A program made the position numbers and the translations under genes. Shown here one piece after another: positions 1-64,000 of a stretch of DNA of 64,000 nucleotides (within the stretch, counting starts at the first letter, position 1; each line of letters opens with the position of its first letter). The stretch covers positions 1,092,501 to 1,156,500 of the forward strand of contig JACYXH010000232.1 of the NCBI GenBank assembly GCA_026745465.1, read 5' to 3'. Source of the stretch: Lota lota. Taxonomy: Eukaryota > Chordata > Actinopteri > Gadiformes > Lotidae. The notes under the pieces are model-generated. The model was given only the letters and a program-made list of their open reading frames with translations, searched no databases and was not told the origin of the DNA.

Positions 1-2265
1 AAAAAAAACGACTGTAGAAACATGGCAGGAACTGTGGACTTCAAGCCATTGCACATTCCCTTTTTATTTTTTTAAAAGGTCATTTGTTACTTTCTGTCAT
101 CTACTTCCCCATCAGACACTATTGAGTTCTTAGCATGTCCCAAAGTCAATATTGGAGCAGTCTGTGTGTTGTCTGAGGGGGAAAAAACCCTTTACTTTTC
201 TGTTGTCAGCTAAATATAGTCTTTTTGAAAACTGGTTAAGTGCATAATATAACACTGCTGCAAACACTGTACAATTCTGCCAAACCAAGTGGTTCAATTA
301 ACAACCAATTGGGCACGATTAAATATTGCCATTAAATTGTTTGCATTGGAATATAAGGTTCACTATAAAAAGTGGCTGTATAGTAACATTTGTCGTAAGC
401 CAGAAAATGTCTAATTATACCTTCAGATATTCTCTTGTTTTCAATACCTTAATGACATTTATGCAACGTCTCACTGATCAATAGTCAGGCTCAGGAGAAT
501 CAATGCCGTACCTATTTAAATAACGCCTGAAATGTTGGTGAGGAGTTACATGGGGGATTCTTATCTTGCATTTTGCATAAATGGATGGCAGTAGTAGCCC
601 CACTGAAGCATGCCGCACTAAGGTGTGCGATCATTATCCTACCCAGAGATTAGGCAAAGGGGTTCCTTGTGTGTGTGCTTCTCTACGTACGCGTACTCTC
701 TTCAGTCACCCTCGAGCACCTAGCCCATCGCTCCACTCTCCCTACGAACGTCCACAACAAACAACTCTATTGACCCTCTTGCTGGATCCCGTTTTGCAAT
801 ATATTTCTATTGTACTTAACTCTTATGGGCCCCATTTTTCTCCCTTGAAAGTAATTGTATAAATGATCTTTGGATCCTTTACCCTACCGGTATCCGATAG
901 CTTCTGCGGACAAATGTAGTGAATTAAGCGGCAGCTTCTCTTCATAGGTTGTAGGCACCATATGATGGCTAACAAAGAACCAGGCTGTGTTTTCTCCCTG
1001 GATCATTGATCTATTGGGCTCCCCTATAGCCCTCGGCTTCTCACTGATCCTTGTGGCTTTCGCCATGCTGGTGATGCCACTCCGTTCTCTTAATTTGTCC
1101 CATTGAGCGTCAACATCACAAACATGGCTCATCAAACGGCGATATAAAGAACAAAAAAGGGCATTCACAGGGGGAGAAGAAGGATGGCTGAATGGGGTTT
1201 TCTTCCATCGTCCCTAAAGATATGGACGTGTCAATATATGGGGTCCATATGGTGTTGTATAACAGCACACACGTGGCACGGTGACACACTAAAAAGCACC
1301 TTTTTCTTTTTATTCCTTATGTGTATGATTATGAGATTGATTTATATCTGAAGAATGCATGTAATGCGACCATCCTTGTTCGCATTTTAAGACGACACAC
1401 AGTCTACCAAGCATGAGCAGCAGTGTGTGGGAACCAGGTCAATGGATGATTGAGCTGATCCATGACTGCTCCCTCGTACACGTTCCTTTTGGGATCAAAT
1501 CATGACATAAAGGAACGAAATTAATAAGTGTCTGGAAGAGAAATGCCAAGAATAGAGTAAGCTGCTGACATTTGTTTTACCGACATGTCAAATTAGTCCA
1601 TAGCTTAAAGTATAGTGATGTCACCTGGGCTCTTGGTACAGACTTATGGGCACATCTGTTGAGACGAACAAGCTTTAGTTGCATGTTTTTGGGCCTTGTC
1701 ATCACCCAGTGGGCTGTGATGGTCATCACTCTTGCAGAAGTGATTTTGTTCAGAATCTGTACAGTTGTGAATATAAGACATCACCCACACTTTGTATCAC
1801 CTCAACCAGTAGTGTGCAGTACATGGCAGACTATGAACACATTTTTAGTTTAGTTTTTTGGATGAATGTGAATCCTGTTGCACTGGTGATGGCTCGCTCT
1901 TGGCTTGTGGTTTATGCAGGACCTTTTATGTGACCTGAAGAGCGTTTATAGTCATTTTAACCTGTCCCCATTGTCTGTTAAGTGCTCCCAACGGGAGCGT
2001 AGACATCTTCCTCTGGTTCATCAAGAGTCTGGTTCACATCCTGGAGGTTACTCTTTTGTACCATATTACTACCTTTCTATATTTTCCCTCCCTTCTGTCA
2101 TTTCCTCAGTAGGCATCTTGCTGATACATACATGTGCTGCTGCTGGTTCAGGCTGGTTTGTTGCTAGTGCTGGGTTATAGGCCTGTAATCTCTTGACAAA
2201 ATGACAAGAAGGCAGTTCCTCTGATGATTAGGATTTGATGTGTTTATCCCCCCTCTCTCTTCCAG
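1..2265 (+). other. mta2: mta2 intron 1 (3' part)
   Basis: Non-coding sequence upstream of the first visible mta2 coding exon. The exon at 2266 enters in phase 1, and the family's first nine residues are not encoded here, so exon 1 and the promoter lie before the window. I see no convincing gene in this stretch. A minus-strand open frame at 884-1168 has no recognisable domain. Confidence 0.7.
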
Positions 2266-15000
<12,735 letters not shown>

Positions 15001-15170
15001 TGCCGAGCAGCCACGAAGGATTTCACACCTGGGGGGGAGGGGGGGTGGGTCTTAACACTCGGGCAAATCACGTACAGGGCAGCACGGCCTGTACCGGTAG
15101 TGGTCCGATTCTTTCTCTCTTGCTCCCATTTTTTTGTCTCTTCTTTGATCGTCAAATGCTTCCCAGAGAG

Positions 15171-15308
<138 letters not shown>

Positions 15309-15738
15309 ACTTGGGTGAGGGTACGTTTCCTCGTACCAAACTAAATGGTTAAAACACGTGTAGAACATCCGTGGCCCACATGTCCAACCACAACTCTTTG
15401 GGTCGAACAGTTTCCTCTCTCGTCAATCTTTTTTTAAAGGATATTTTTAAATGTGTAATTTAAAATCAAGATGCGTGTCATCCTGGAACTGGTGATCAAG
15501 CACACGTTACCCCCCCCCCCCCCCCGCAGTTCTATTTCTGTAAATACTAGCGACACTTCGCAGGCTGACACCTTTTTGGGGGCGTGACACCTGGGTGAAG
15601 GAAACGGGGGGTGGGGGGGGGGGAACTCGAAGCATGTTTCTCCACAAAGCAACGAAGTTTTATTTTTTATTTGTAAAACTGGATTTCGACCTCTCACCCG
15701 CTGACACAGAAAATGGAGGATAATTCTAAAGGGTTTTG

Positions 15739-15873
<135 letters not shown>

Positions 15874-17571
15874 CGCTCGCGGTTGGTGTGTGTGTGTTGG
15901 TTTTTAGTGGCCTGCCCACCCAACTCCAGATCAAGCCTGGTGAGAAACAGCAGGAGGTGGGACTGATGAAGAACGCTGGCATGTAGAGAGCCCCTCATGT
16001 GGGCCACCACACATTCAACATCCCTCAACAACCCCCATCCCTGTGATGTTGGTCGTACTCCTGTTTGCTTGTCAACTTGTTGTTGCAATCCAGCTGAATT
16101 TCTGTCCATGTCCCACTCTGTTGTCAGATTTGCCACGCTTTTATTTTTTTTACAGCCATTTTAACCCTTGATCACATTTGGGGGCTTGCATCAGAGATGA
16201 TTTTAAGTTTCTTTGGGTTTCTTGGCACAGATGGTGTACACTTCCATACCAATCACATGAGGCAGTAGAACATTTGAGTGAGACGGACGAGGAAAGGAGA
16301 GGCAACAGTGAGCTGCTCTCAGAGCATTGTGGCTATGGGACTGATATTTAAAATGAACGTTTGGCTTTGTTTTGTGTGGATGATGTCCGCCCAGAGTCTA
16401 AATTGTGTTCTTAAACAATAATTGTAAACCTCACTTCAAAGGCGCCCCCTGTCTCCTGTAGAGGTCAGGGTTAGGGTTAGGGTTAGGTTAACCCGCGCTA
16501 TGGTGACTTCCATCCATAAACACAAAGGTGACAGTCTTTTGAATTTTACAGTCTTTGTGCTAAACTAAAGCATCATGTTACTGATTTCTTTTCTTTTTTA
16601 GAAGGATATAATAAAGCAGCAATATAAGATTAGGTTCACAAGTCATGCTTTTAAACTGTGAGTATGGTGATGTGAAAGGTACAACTCAGTGTGAGTTGAT
16701 TTGGCTGTTTTTTTGTAATCCCCCCTCTTTTAAGTTAAGGGGTACATGGAAGTGTTAATTGGATAATTATAATTCCTGTGTAGTTCTAAAACTGTGAATT
16801 ATCACAGCAGGCAAAGAGCTACATGATGGATTTATAAGCAAGTTTGGTCCCAATGTGGGCTTTTCTAATGTTTCTTAAGAAAATACATTAGTAAATTCGT
16901 TGCAAATATTCATCTGAAAGAAGACATAATGGAAATTCCAGTGTTTTCTTTATTTTAAATATTAATTCTAAAGTGATTACTGCTCCATTATTATGGATCT
17001 GGTTCTGATGTATATGTGAAAGAAGCTTCTCATTCATAGGGTGGGTTTGGACTGGGGTTGGGCCGTGATTTGAACCATGGACAGAATTCAAAGGGAGAGG
17101 GGGTAGACTTTTCTAAGACGGCGAGAGAAACATGCTACAATTGAAAAATATTTCTTAAGTGTTTTTTATTCCGATGTCTGTATCCCTTAATGTATCTTGA
17201 TAAGAAAAGAAATAAAGTTTTTTTTTTCTTCGTGGTCGCACATATGTACTTCATAAGTTATTTATTCATTGGTCCTATATAACGATTAACACAGTTTTGG
17301 TTATGTAAATTGTATGTTAATTTGGTTTGTCAATACCCAAGAAGACTTTATTTCACTTTTCTTTCAAAAGCTCATCTAATTATACAAACTAGCCGACTTC
17401 AGACGACTTTAGTCAGACAAACATTAATTATGGAGCCGTTAAACGTCGTTTCAGCCGAGGTGTGAAGTAACACTGGTGTAGCAGGGTTCATCCGGCCTCA
17501 TTTGATAAGGGCGCTTCATTCTACCACCAATTACGTGCGAATTCAAGGGAGTTGCGTCGTCAGTGCGTTGA

Positions 17572-17878
17572 CGTGATTGGTTGATTGAAATGTCCCTGTG
17601 ACGTGGACCGCGGACACAGCTGATCCCTATTGTAAAAGGACGCGGGAGGTTTGGCTCAAGTTAAAACAACGAAGGCAACAGTAGTTTGCGTGCATCTCCG
17701 TAACAAGCAGCAGCGGTGTTCGTCCATGCCACTGTGATATACTCGTTTCTTTTACGGAAGTTGATACCGGCTCATCGTTTTTCCTCATTTATTGGAAAGG
17801 GTTGGCCTTGTGATCAGTGAAATAACCACCCACTAATCGTCGTTTGTGTAAGCTACTCTTCCTGGACTTGTTGTAATT
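17572..17878 (+). promoter_or_regulatory. cth1: cth1 promoter and 5' UTR region
   Basis: The segment between the mta2 poly(A) site and the cth1 start codon. An inverted CCAAT box (GATTGG, 17575-17580) lies about 300 bp before the ATG, followed by GC-rich sequence around 17640. I see no strong TATA box. The transcription start is not determined. Confidence 0.45.
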
Positions 17879-19301
17879 ATGTTTGAGGTAAGTCTCTGCG
17901 TTTGTAGCCTACGCATTATTTATTCCATATTAATATTCGAATTTTGTATGCAGCAATGTTTTCATGTGGGTCTTATATATTGGTCAGGCTGTAAACTTTT
18001 ATAATTAAGAAGCCCACACATGGCACCAGTCATGCTCTGGTCTCTGAACATTTCTAAAGTTTTGTCTTTTGCAGAGCCCGCAGTTCCCTGTGTCAAAGTT
18101 GAACGCTTAGGAGTTCATCTCCAGTGTTCATATATAGAGGCCCCACTCTACGTGCAGGACCTATACGTTCAGCCATTACAAACCTGAAACTAAAGGGCTT
18201 CTCGTATATAAATTGGTAGCCTTTTCAACGTTTATTTCCTAAAGTTTTGCACTTCTCCAACAGACGAGCAGTGATGACCTCTTCTTGCCCCCCTACCACG
18301 AAGAGATGGTGGACAACCTGCTCTCCAATGAATCCTCCGATGGCTACGACTGCGGCCCCTCCCTGGCCGAGGCCCTGCTCCCATTGGTGGAATCATCCCC
18401 ATCTCCCCTCATCCCATGGGTCTGCTCCACTCGCTACAAGACGGAGTTGTGCACCAGCTACGCCGCCTCGGGCCTGTGCAAGTACGCAGAGCGCTGCCAG
18501 TTTGCGCACGGCCTTCAAGAGCTCCATGTGCCCTACCGCCACCCCAAGTACAAGACGGAGCTGTGCCGTAGCTTCCACACCACGGGCTACTGCTACTACG
18601 GCACCCGGTGCCTGTTCGTACACGGTGCTACCGAGCAGCGCCCGGCCTGCCGCCACCGTCGCAAGAATGTCCCCTGCCGCACCTTCCGCTCCTACGGAGT
18701 GTGTCCCTTCGGCACGCGCTGCAACTTCCTGCACATCGACGAACTGGGAGGTGGTGTCGCAGCAGAGTCGCCTGCCAGTTGCGGTAGCAGCAGCTGCGGT
18801 AGCAGCGTCAGTGGTTTTGAGGAGAAGAATAATCATGTAGATCATCTCAGTCCTACCTTCCAGGCGCAGGCCAAGGAATGGAAGCCGCGCGGTGCGCTCT
18901 GCCGCACCTTCAGCTCGTTCGGCTTCTGCCTGTACGGCACTCGCTGCCGTTTCCAGCACGGCCTCCCCAGCAAGCTCAAGGGCTCGGACTCTAGCCTGAG
19001 CCCCTCATGCTGCCAGGCCATCATCGGCAGTCGGGCCTTTTCCCAGAGCTCCACAGACTTCCTGCTGTCCCCCTTCTCCCAGTTTTCCTCATCGCTCTCC
19101 CCAGCCTCCTCCAACTCGTCCCCGCCGCCATCCTCTGTGACGACCCCGCCGATCAAGGCCGCGGCCCACAACGCCTTTACCTTCTCCAGCCAGCACCTCA
19201 ACGACCTGCTGCTGCCGCTGGCCCTCCACCTGCAGCAGCTGGAAAGCAGCCAGGCGCTGGCCACCAGCGCCCAGAAGATCTGGGACAACAGAGCACTCTG
19301 A
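17879..19301 (+). CDS. cth1: Cth1, four-CCCH-finger mRNA-binding protein (ZFP36 family)
   Basis: Tristetraprolin-related protein that binds AU-rich elements in mRNA 3' UTRs and promotes deadenylation and decay in the cytoplasm (family knowledge). Exon 1 is 17879-17887 (M-F-E), followed by a 376-bp intron; exon 2 is 18264-19301. The product has 348 residues. Four C-x8-C-x5-C-x3-H fingers are visible at about residues 66-85, 104-123, 141-160 and 216-235. The first two have the TIS11 tandem arrangement with YKTELC lead-ins. Mammalian ZFP36 proteins have only two fingers; four is the hallmark of fish cth1. The C-terminus is Ser/Pro-rich and ends with a leucine-rich segment ([19 protein letters not shown]). 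The tiny first coding exon with a single intron is typical of the family. Confidence 0.93.
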
Positions 19302-19705
19302 ACCCCGCTGGCGTCCCAGCCGGATAAACCAGCGGGATTTGTGTTTTTTAAAAGGTTTTGCTTTAGATTTATCTTAATTTAAAATTTTATTGGGTTGGAA
19401 CTTAAACCGGAGGGAGTTTTTTTAACGGAAACATGGCGCCTCGTTCGTGCCATTTTATTTTATATTTTTATATTTTATATTTTTTTTACTGCTGTCTGGT
19501 TTGTCCTTCAAATCGATGAAGATTATTAATAATCTGATGGCTACAAATATTTGTCTGGGTCAAGTTGCTGCGGCTTTTTTTGGGGCGGGGGGGGGGGGGG
19601 GGGGGAAATACAGTGAGCCTTGTAATGAACTTTTTAATTGTTGTACATACTGATGGTTATTTATGGTCGAGTTATTTTAATGTCTGACCCAGTATCATTA
19701 ATAAA
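19302..19705 (+). other. cth1: cth1 3' UTR with AU-rich element and poly(A) signal
   Basis: A U-rich 3' UTR with a TTATTTATG element at 19657-19665, containing the UAUUUAU core bound by ZFP36-family proteins. A G run lies near 19588-19604 and AATAAA is at 19700-19705. The element suggests negative autoregulation, as known for ZFP36; that is inference here. Confidence 0.7.
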
Positions 19706-19899
19706 CATAAATTTTTAATCCAATTGGTTCGTTTTATCCTTGTATATTTAGGAAGGGCTGCTTTGCAGCGCTAGGTGAGCGCTTCGTTAGGTTTGTGGCG
19801 CACAGCTTCTGCTCAATGACTTTAAACTAAATAATTAGATTAAACACTTAAATATAGGTGGGCTAAATCAGATTTTGTATATTCCGCATTCTACTTGAC

Positions 19900-20298
19900 A
19901 TCAGCGCACAAGTACTTCCGGGTGAGTCGTGGGGTCAGCCTACTGAATTGACCAATGGGGTTTGTTCTCCCGCCGTCAACAGGATGAGAAACATGGTGAC
20001 GAAGAAGCCATGTCTGCAACAGCGGGAAGGAGTGCTTAATGTCGGGTTGTTGTAGAGTGTACTGCGGTGCTCCTGTAACGCTACACGGTATTCGGGCAGC
20101 CTCTCCGGGCTTGAGTGTTGGGACTTCGTGCTGGAACTGAGCATGCTTTTCACGATGCTAACGCTCCCACGGCTCGTGTAGAACCCCTGGGAACCGTGGG
20201 CTTTACCTGCTGGATAAGGCGCACTGACACGTCTCTAGTTTATTCGTTACCGGGCTTACCTTGACCGAAAAGCATCGACCGGTAAAGTTTCCGTTAGC
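19900..20298 (+). promoter_or_regulatory. taf6l: taf6l promoter and 5' UTR region
   Basis: A compact interval of under 600 bp between the cth1 poly(A) signal and the taf6l ATG. It has an ETS-type site CTTCCGG at 19915-19921 and a CCAAT box at 19952-19956 and lacks a TATA box, as expected for a housekeeping promoter. The exact start site is unknown. Confidence 0.5.
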
Positions 20299-28159
<7,861 letters not shown>

Positions 28160-28187
<28 letters not shown>

Positions 28188-28380
28188 GCCTGCAGGGTGC
28201 TGCAGGGTGCTGCAGGGTGCTCCCACTACTCCCTCCATCTGCCCCTCTGAGCCTGCAGGGTGCTGCAGGGTGCTGCAGGGTGCTGCAGGGTGCTCCCACT
28301 ACTCCCTCCATCTGCCCCTCTGAGCCTGCAGGGTGCTGCAGGGTGCTGCAGGGTGCTGCAGGGTGCTGCTGGGTGCTCCA
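28160..28380. repeat. taf6l: Tandem duplication of the taf6l stop-codon region plus a CTGCAGGGTG array
   Basis: The last taf6l codons and stop (CACTACTCCCTCCATCTGCC then CCTCTGA, ending 28187) are repeated twice downstream, with TGAs at 28248-28250 and 28321-28323. The copies are separated by runs of CTGCAGGGTG. The copies after 28187 lie in the 3' UTR. Confidence 0.9.
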
Positions 28381-28423
28381 GCACCCTGCCTTGTGTACAT
28401 ATCTTTCAGTTTCATAGAATAAA
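28188..28423 (+). terminator. taf6l: taf6l 3' UTR and poly(A) signal
   Basis: A short 3' UTR ending with AATAAA at 28418-28423. It is almost entirely occupied by the duplicated stop-codon repeat. Confidence 0.75.
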
Positions 28424-31400
28424 AAGACAAATGGAATACTTGGTGAGTAGCTTCTCGTTGATTTGTTTGAGTTGTCTCGTTGTTGACACGCCCTGATCTT
28501 ATCTGGCCGTCACCATTACACCGCAGAAATGACTCTGTAATGGTCCCCTTATTAGTTAATTCTTGAAATAGCCACTGGGTGTCGCCATAAGCTAGGATGC
28601 TTGTCTGTCAAGTTTTTAACAAAAAGTCAAAATGTTTTTTTTCCGTTAGTTTCAATTAGTTTTCCGTCAGATTCTACATACTTTTTTTTCAATCCGTTTA
28701 ACTAAAGATGTATTATTTTTTAAATGATCTTAATTACTTTTTTAATGTGTTCCCAACAAAGCCTTATCACCGTCTACAAAGATATGCAACCGCCCTGGTG
28801 TCTGGGTCCATGTCTGCCCTAAGTTATGGTGGTGGTGCAGGAGGGGAGGTTTCCAAATACAGGCCTCTGAAATGAACCCTAACCTAACACTAACTCTCCA
28901 ATGCAGCTGATAAACTGGATTTATATACGTAGGTTACAGTTGGTTAATAACCCATTGCCTGTGTGAAACTTTTCGTTTGTTTTTAGTTTTTCAGAAATCG
29001 GACTTCTGAATAATTGCGAACAGAGCAGATGGAATCACAGGGTTGTTTAGTCGACACAGGAAGGCACTTTGCCCTTGTTTGTCCTGATCAAGCTGGACCC
29101 ATGTGCAAAATAATTAAATCAAGCATTTTAACTTGATTTAATAAAAGAGACATGAAATGTAAAAATGAAAGAATGCCGTTCACATCAATCAAGCTGTAGG
29201 CTTTTTCATGTCAAATAGGTTTCTTTTATTTTTTGACATTTTGCATACAACACTTAATACATTTCCAAACATGTTAATTTACTTAACAGATTTGTTTTGA
29301 TTTGAGAACTATGCAGTCAGTATTGGAAAGCAGAACGGTATTTCCTTCAAAGATATTCTGCTACGCCCCTATAATGTAGGCCAGGGATTTGATGGCACAC
29401 GCTTTATCCAGACAAGAAGGGTGGAGGAAATCAGGGATGACAGAGTTGGCCCTAGTCACTCATTAATCTCGCACGCACGCGCGCACACACGCACACACAC
29501 ACGCACACTATAAGGTCATGTATCTTATTGGGTTTCCACTGGAGTGTTTTGGTCATGCTGACATGTTGCTTGCTTTGAGGAGTGGTCTGAGCTGAGTTAC
29601 TGAACAGTGACTCAGCTTGTAATCAGTATGATCCTAGATAGTAGATAATGTGTTTCTATTGGTGGGGGGTCGGGGAGAAAATGGATATTTAATTAGGAAA
29701 ACTAAAGCCTCATGATTATCTTCTATTACATTAGAAATTAAGTTCTTTCATTTCTGTTGAACCTTGAAATTACAATAAATATCGAATGTAATCTCCTGAA
29801 ACATGAGTAACCAACCACCTGAGTCATTACATGGTTAATTACCCGGCCCTTTAGGAGCAACTGTTGCACGCACGCAGAATAAGGGCTTGGATTGTTGGGT
29901 CACATGATCCACCAATCTGGAGATCTGTAGGCACAACGCTTGTGTTGTAGCGTAGTCGAGAGATAGTGGGAGGACACTCATCCTCTGGTGGGGCTTCTAG
30001 TCTCAGTGAACTGGACAAAGGTGCAGTGAACACCTTGTGTCTGAAGGCAGGGTGCAGTGAACACCTTGTGTCTGAAGGCAGGGTGCAGTGAACACCTTGT
30101 GTCTGAAGGCAGGGTGCAGTGAACACCTTGTGTCTGAAGGCAGGGTGCAGTGAACACCTTGTGTCTGAAGGCAGGGTGCAGTGAACACCTTGTGTCTGAA
30201 GGCAGGGTGCAGTGAACACCTTGTGTCTGAAGGCAGGGTGCAGTGAACAGCTTGTGTCTGAAGGCAGGGTGCAGTGAACACCTTGTGTCTGAAGGCAGGG
30301 TGCAGTGAACAGCTTGTGTCTGAAGGCAGGGTGCAGTGAACACCTTGTGTCTGAAGGCAGGGTGCAGTGAACAGCTTGTGTCTGAAGCCAGGACAATGCG
30401 CACGCTTTTTCGTTCATGTGATTGTGAGTCATGCTCTCATACCGGTGGGTGGGGGGTTGTTAGGTGTGTGTGTGTGTGAGTGCGGGGGGGGGGCGGGGGT
30501 CTCCGTGTGTTGGGAGGAATGGACCGCCGTCCTGTCCTGGCCTGTGAGTGACAGGCGACAGGTGCTGGGTTATATTTAGTGAGGTCATGGACGACTTTGG
30601 GACTTTGTGTTATTACAGCAATAGATCATGACTAGGGGTGAATATCACCGAGGAGAAAGCCTTTGGGGGCCTTGAAATTGAACACGTTTCTTTTTTGTTG
30701 TCGTGTAAATAGAGGGAGACGTGCAACAAAAGGGTGACATCTCGTGGTGAAACCTAAACCATGGTCTCTCTTTACACCGATTTGTTTGTCCTATCGAAGA
30801 GGATGACCTATGACCTTTCGGCTGAACGTAAATTGTTAAATAATGAGTAAATACACCCGATATCTTTATAATGGCGACCTCAGTTCTGCTATGAATCTGT
30901 CCCGCACACGTCAAAGAGCTGCTTCCCCTCGGGCACATCCCCTTTCCTGCAGGCGGCATTCAAGCGCTGAGATGCCCGTGTAGATGTTGGTCAACAACAG
31001 GATGCACAGCGGGCAGGCTGGCTGTCCAACAGGAAGTACACTTAGCGAGGGGCCGTGTATACATCCAACAGAAACAACCCAAAACAGCTAATGTAGCTCA
31101 TCTCTGGAACAATGGGTGAGCTATGAGGTGGATTTGTGAGAAGACAGCTGTGACAGTAGCACTGGGTTGTTATAAATGAAGTCCTGTGTAATGATACATG
31201 TAGTCATTCCACACTATAGGGTACCAATAGTGTTATCTCACTCGGGCATATTGTGTGTCCAACTGCTTCCCCAACTGGAGGGGTGGGGGAGAGGGAGAGG
31301 CTGGTACCTGACTGGTACCTGACTGGTGACTGACTGGTACCTGACTGGTGACTGACTGATGTTGGTGCAAGTCCACAACGTAGGGTCTTGGGGTAACGGA

Positions 31401-31987
31401 CAAGTCACCCAACAACAGCTTACTGACTCTGAAGTGTCAGTAAGCTGGCACGTCATTCTTTCCCCTGGAGGTTACTACACCTGGACAGGCTCATCGGTCC
31501 AGCATTGAGCGCTCTGTTTTGATCTTACTGTTGACGGTTGAACAAGTTTTCCTACTGGTTTCTACTGAAAGTCAGAAATAATTGTTTGTTTTGAAGAGTA
31601 TTTGCATCTGGGCATGCATCTTTTACCATACCAACAGGTGTGCTATCTGAAGACCTTTACCAAGTTTCAACCATGTGCTGTACATTTCTCCCCCTCTTTA
31701 AGTAGGACAACTCTAGCCTGAATATCACATTCAAAAGAAAACCACCCCTTTGTAGAATTTAAATCGTTGTTTTGCTTCTATACAGACCAGACTGATCTGT
31801 GTATCTGTGCTGTGAGGAATCCTGAGGCTATGACCTCAGCAGAGAGGCAGCCTCTGCTTAGCACTGGCAGTATGTATGATGCACATATTGTCACTGTTCC
31901 ATGTAGAGCAGCTGGTCCAGCCAGAACAGCGACGTGCGTTTGTTTTGCTGCTAATCCGTGGCATAGGGGGACGTGAATACAGCGCAG

Positions 31988-32034
<47 letters not shown>

Positions 32035-32227
32035 TGTGTGTTTCCACACACACTCCAGTCACACAGAAGGGCAGAGAGCAGTTTCAGTTTTCTCTTTCCA
32101 CACTGACGAGCCCACAGGGGTTGTCGGTGCGCAAGACGTGGATAACTTTATTCTTTTGTATTATTAATTCAATTCTACCGATGTCCGTTGACCCTGCATT
32201 TGATACAAGAGCGTATCAACCCCGAAC
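28424..32227. other. Intergenic region between taf6l and ehbp1l1
   Basis: No supported gene. Contents: AT-rich unique sequence, a CA/CG simple repeat near 29470-29510, a 31-bp minisatellite (30012-30390), short ACTGGTACCTG repeats near 31300-31360 and a (TG)n tract at 31990-32042. The final ~120 bp before the ehbp1l1 ATG probably contain its 5' UTR and core promoter, but I see no TATA box or clear start site. Confidence 0.6.
30012..30390. repeat. 31-bp minisatellite, ~12 copies
   Basis: The unit GCAGTGAACACCTTGTGTCT plus GAAGGCAGGGT is repeated with C/G variants (ACACC/ACAGC). The minus-strand frames across it are repeat artefacts. Confidence 0.95.
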
Positions 32228-63676
<31,449 letters not shown>

Positions 63677-64000
63677 GTGAGAGACTCAGGGGAGAGGAAC
63701 ATGTACGCATGTCTAAGAACATAAGCTCCTCCCATCTTCACACACACACCATGGTGTTATACTACAAGTGTCCTAGAAGCATAACCCTCTTTGGGACGCG
63801 GGCATCAACATCAACAGCTGGCCAGACGAAGCTCTGGGGTACAATAAGCACGCTCACACACACACGCACGCACCCACCCACCCACCCACCCACCCACCCA
63901 CCCACCCACCCACACACACACACACCGTGAACATACACAGGCACACACGCACGCACACACACACACACACACACACCGTGAACATACACAGGCACACACG
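63677..64000. other. ehbp1l1: ehbp1l1 intron (start) with simple repeats
   Basis: Intron sequence after the bMERB exon. It contains (CCCA)n at about 63869-63912 and several CA/CG-rich repeats with an ACCGTGAACATACACAGGCA duplication. The window ends inside the repeats. Confidence 0.75.

Noticed and set aside
884..1168. 94-codon minus-strand frame in mta2 intron 1
   Set aside because: Short, with no recognisable domain, splice context or promoter. It may be a transposon relic, but I cannot support that.
18393..18959. 188-codon minus-strand frame over cth1
   Set aside because: Low-complexity Ala/Glu-rich shadow of the CCCH-finger exon.

Overview
The window is vertebrate genomic DNA, almost certainly from a ray-finned (teleost) fish. 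The genes have many GT-AG introns and vertebrate-type proteins, one of them is the four-finger CCCH gene cth1 known from fish, and the non-coding sequence is crowded with very long dinucleotide repeats, minisatellites and short palindromic DNA-transposon remnants. The extreme repeat load recalls cod-like genomes, but that is only an inference. All four genes I can support lie on the + strand.

Layout: (1) 1-17216, mta2, a subunit of the NuRD chromatin-remodelling/deacetylase complex. It has 17 recognisable coding exons from 2266 to the stop at 15000 and a 2.2 kb 3' UTR; the first coding exon lies before the window. (2) About 17640-19705, cth1, a two-exon gene for a tristetraprolin-family mRNA-decay protein with four CCCH fingers. 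(3) About 20200-28423, taf6l, the histone-fold/HEAT TAF6-like subunit of SAGA/PCAF complexes, 11 coding exons, complete. (4) 28424-32227, an intergenic gap with a 31-bp minisatellite. (5) 32228-63676 and beyond, ehbp1l1 (EH-domain-binding protein 1-like 1). It has an N-terminal C2 domain, proline-rich cassette exons, an enormous central repeat region in two exons of 3.6 and 3.1 kb, a basic-motif exon of 2.3 kb, a CH domain and the start of the C-terminal bMERB (Rab-binding) domain; its 3' end is outside the window.

The genes do not form an operon-like unit. mta2 and taf6l encode nuclear chromatin regulators, cth1 a cytoplasmic mRNA-decay factor, and ehbp1l1 a membrane-traffic adaptor linking Rab8/10 to actin and BAR/dynamin proteins. 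In human, MTA2, TAF6L and EHBP1L1 all map to 11q12-q13, so the neighbourhood looks like conserved vertebrate synteny with a fish cth1 gene in it.

The most unusual content is: (a) the ehbp1l1 central region, about 40 copies of an alternating two-part motif (consensus M-V-x-L-L-P-S-C-P-x4-I-P-G-F-P-S) that I cannot assign to a named domain; (b) several tandem arrays whose repeat unit starts exactly at, or spans, a splice junction (mta2 exon 17 donor x8, taf6l exon 4 donor x8, ehbp1l1 exon 4 acceptor x3, ehbp1l1 exon 6 donor x2) or a stop codon (taf6l x3); (c) a MITE family whose terminal inverted repeats look like a splice donor at one end and an acceptor at the other; (d) facing (CA)n and (GT)n tracts in the mta2 3' UTR that could pair as a ~130-bp RNA duplex; and (e) a reading-frame conflict in ehbp1l1 suggesting mutually exclusive exon sets.
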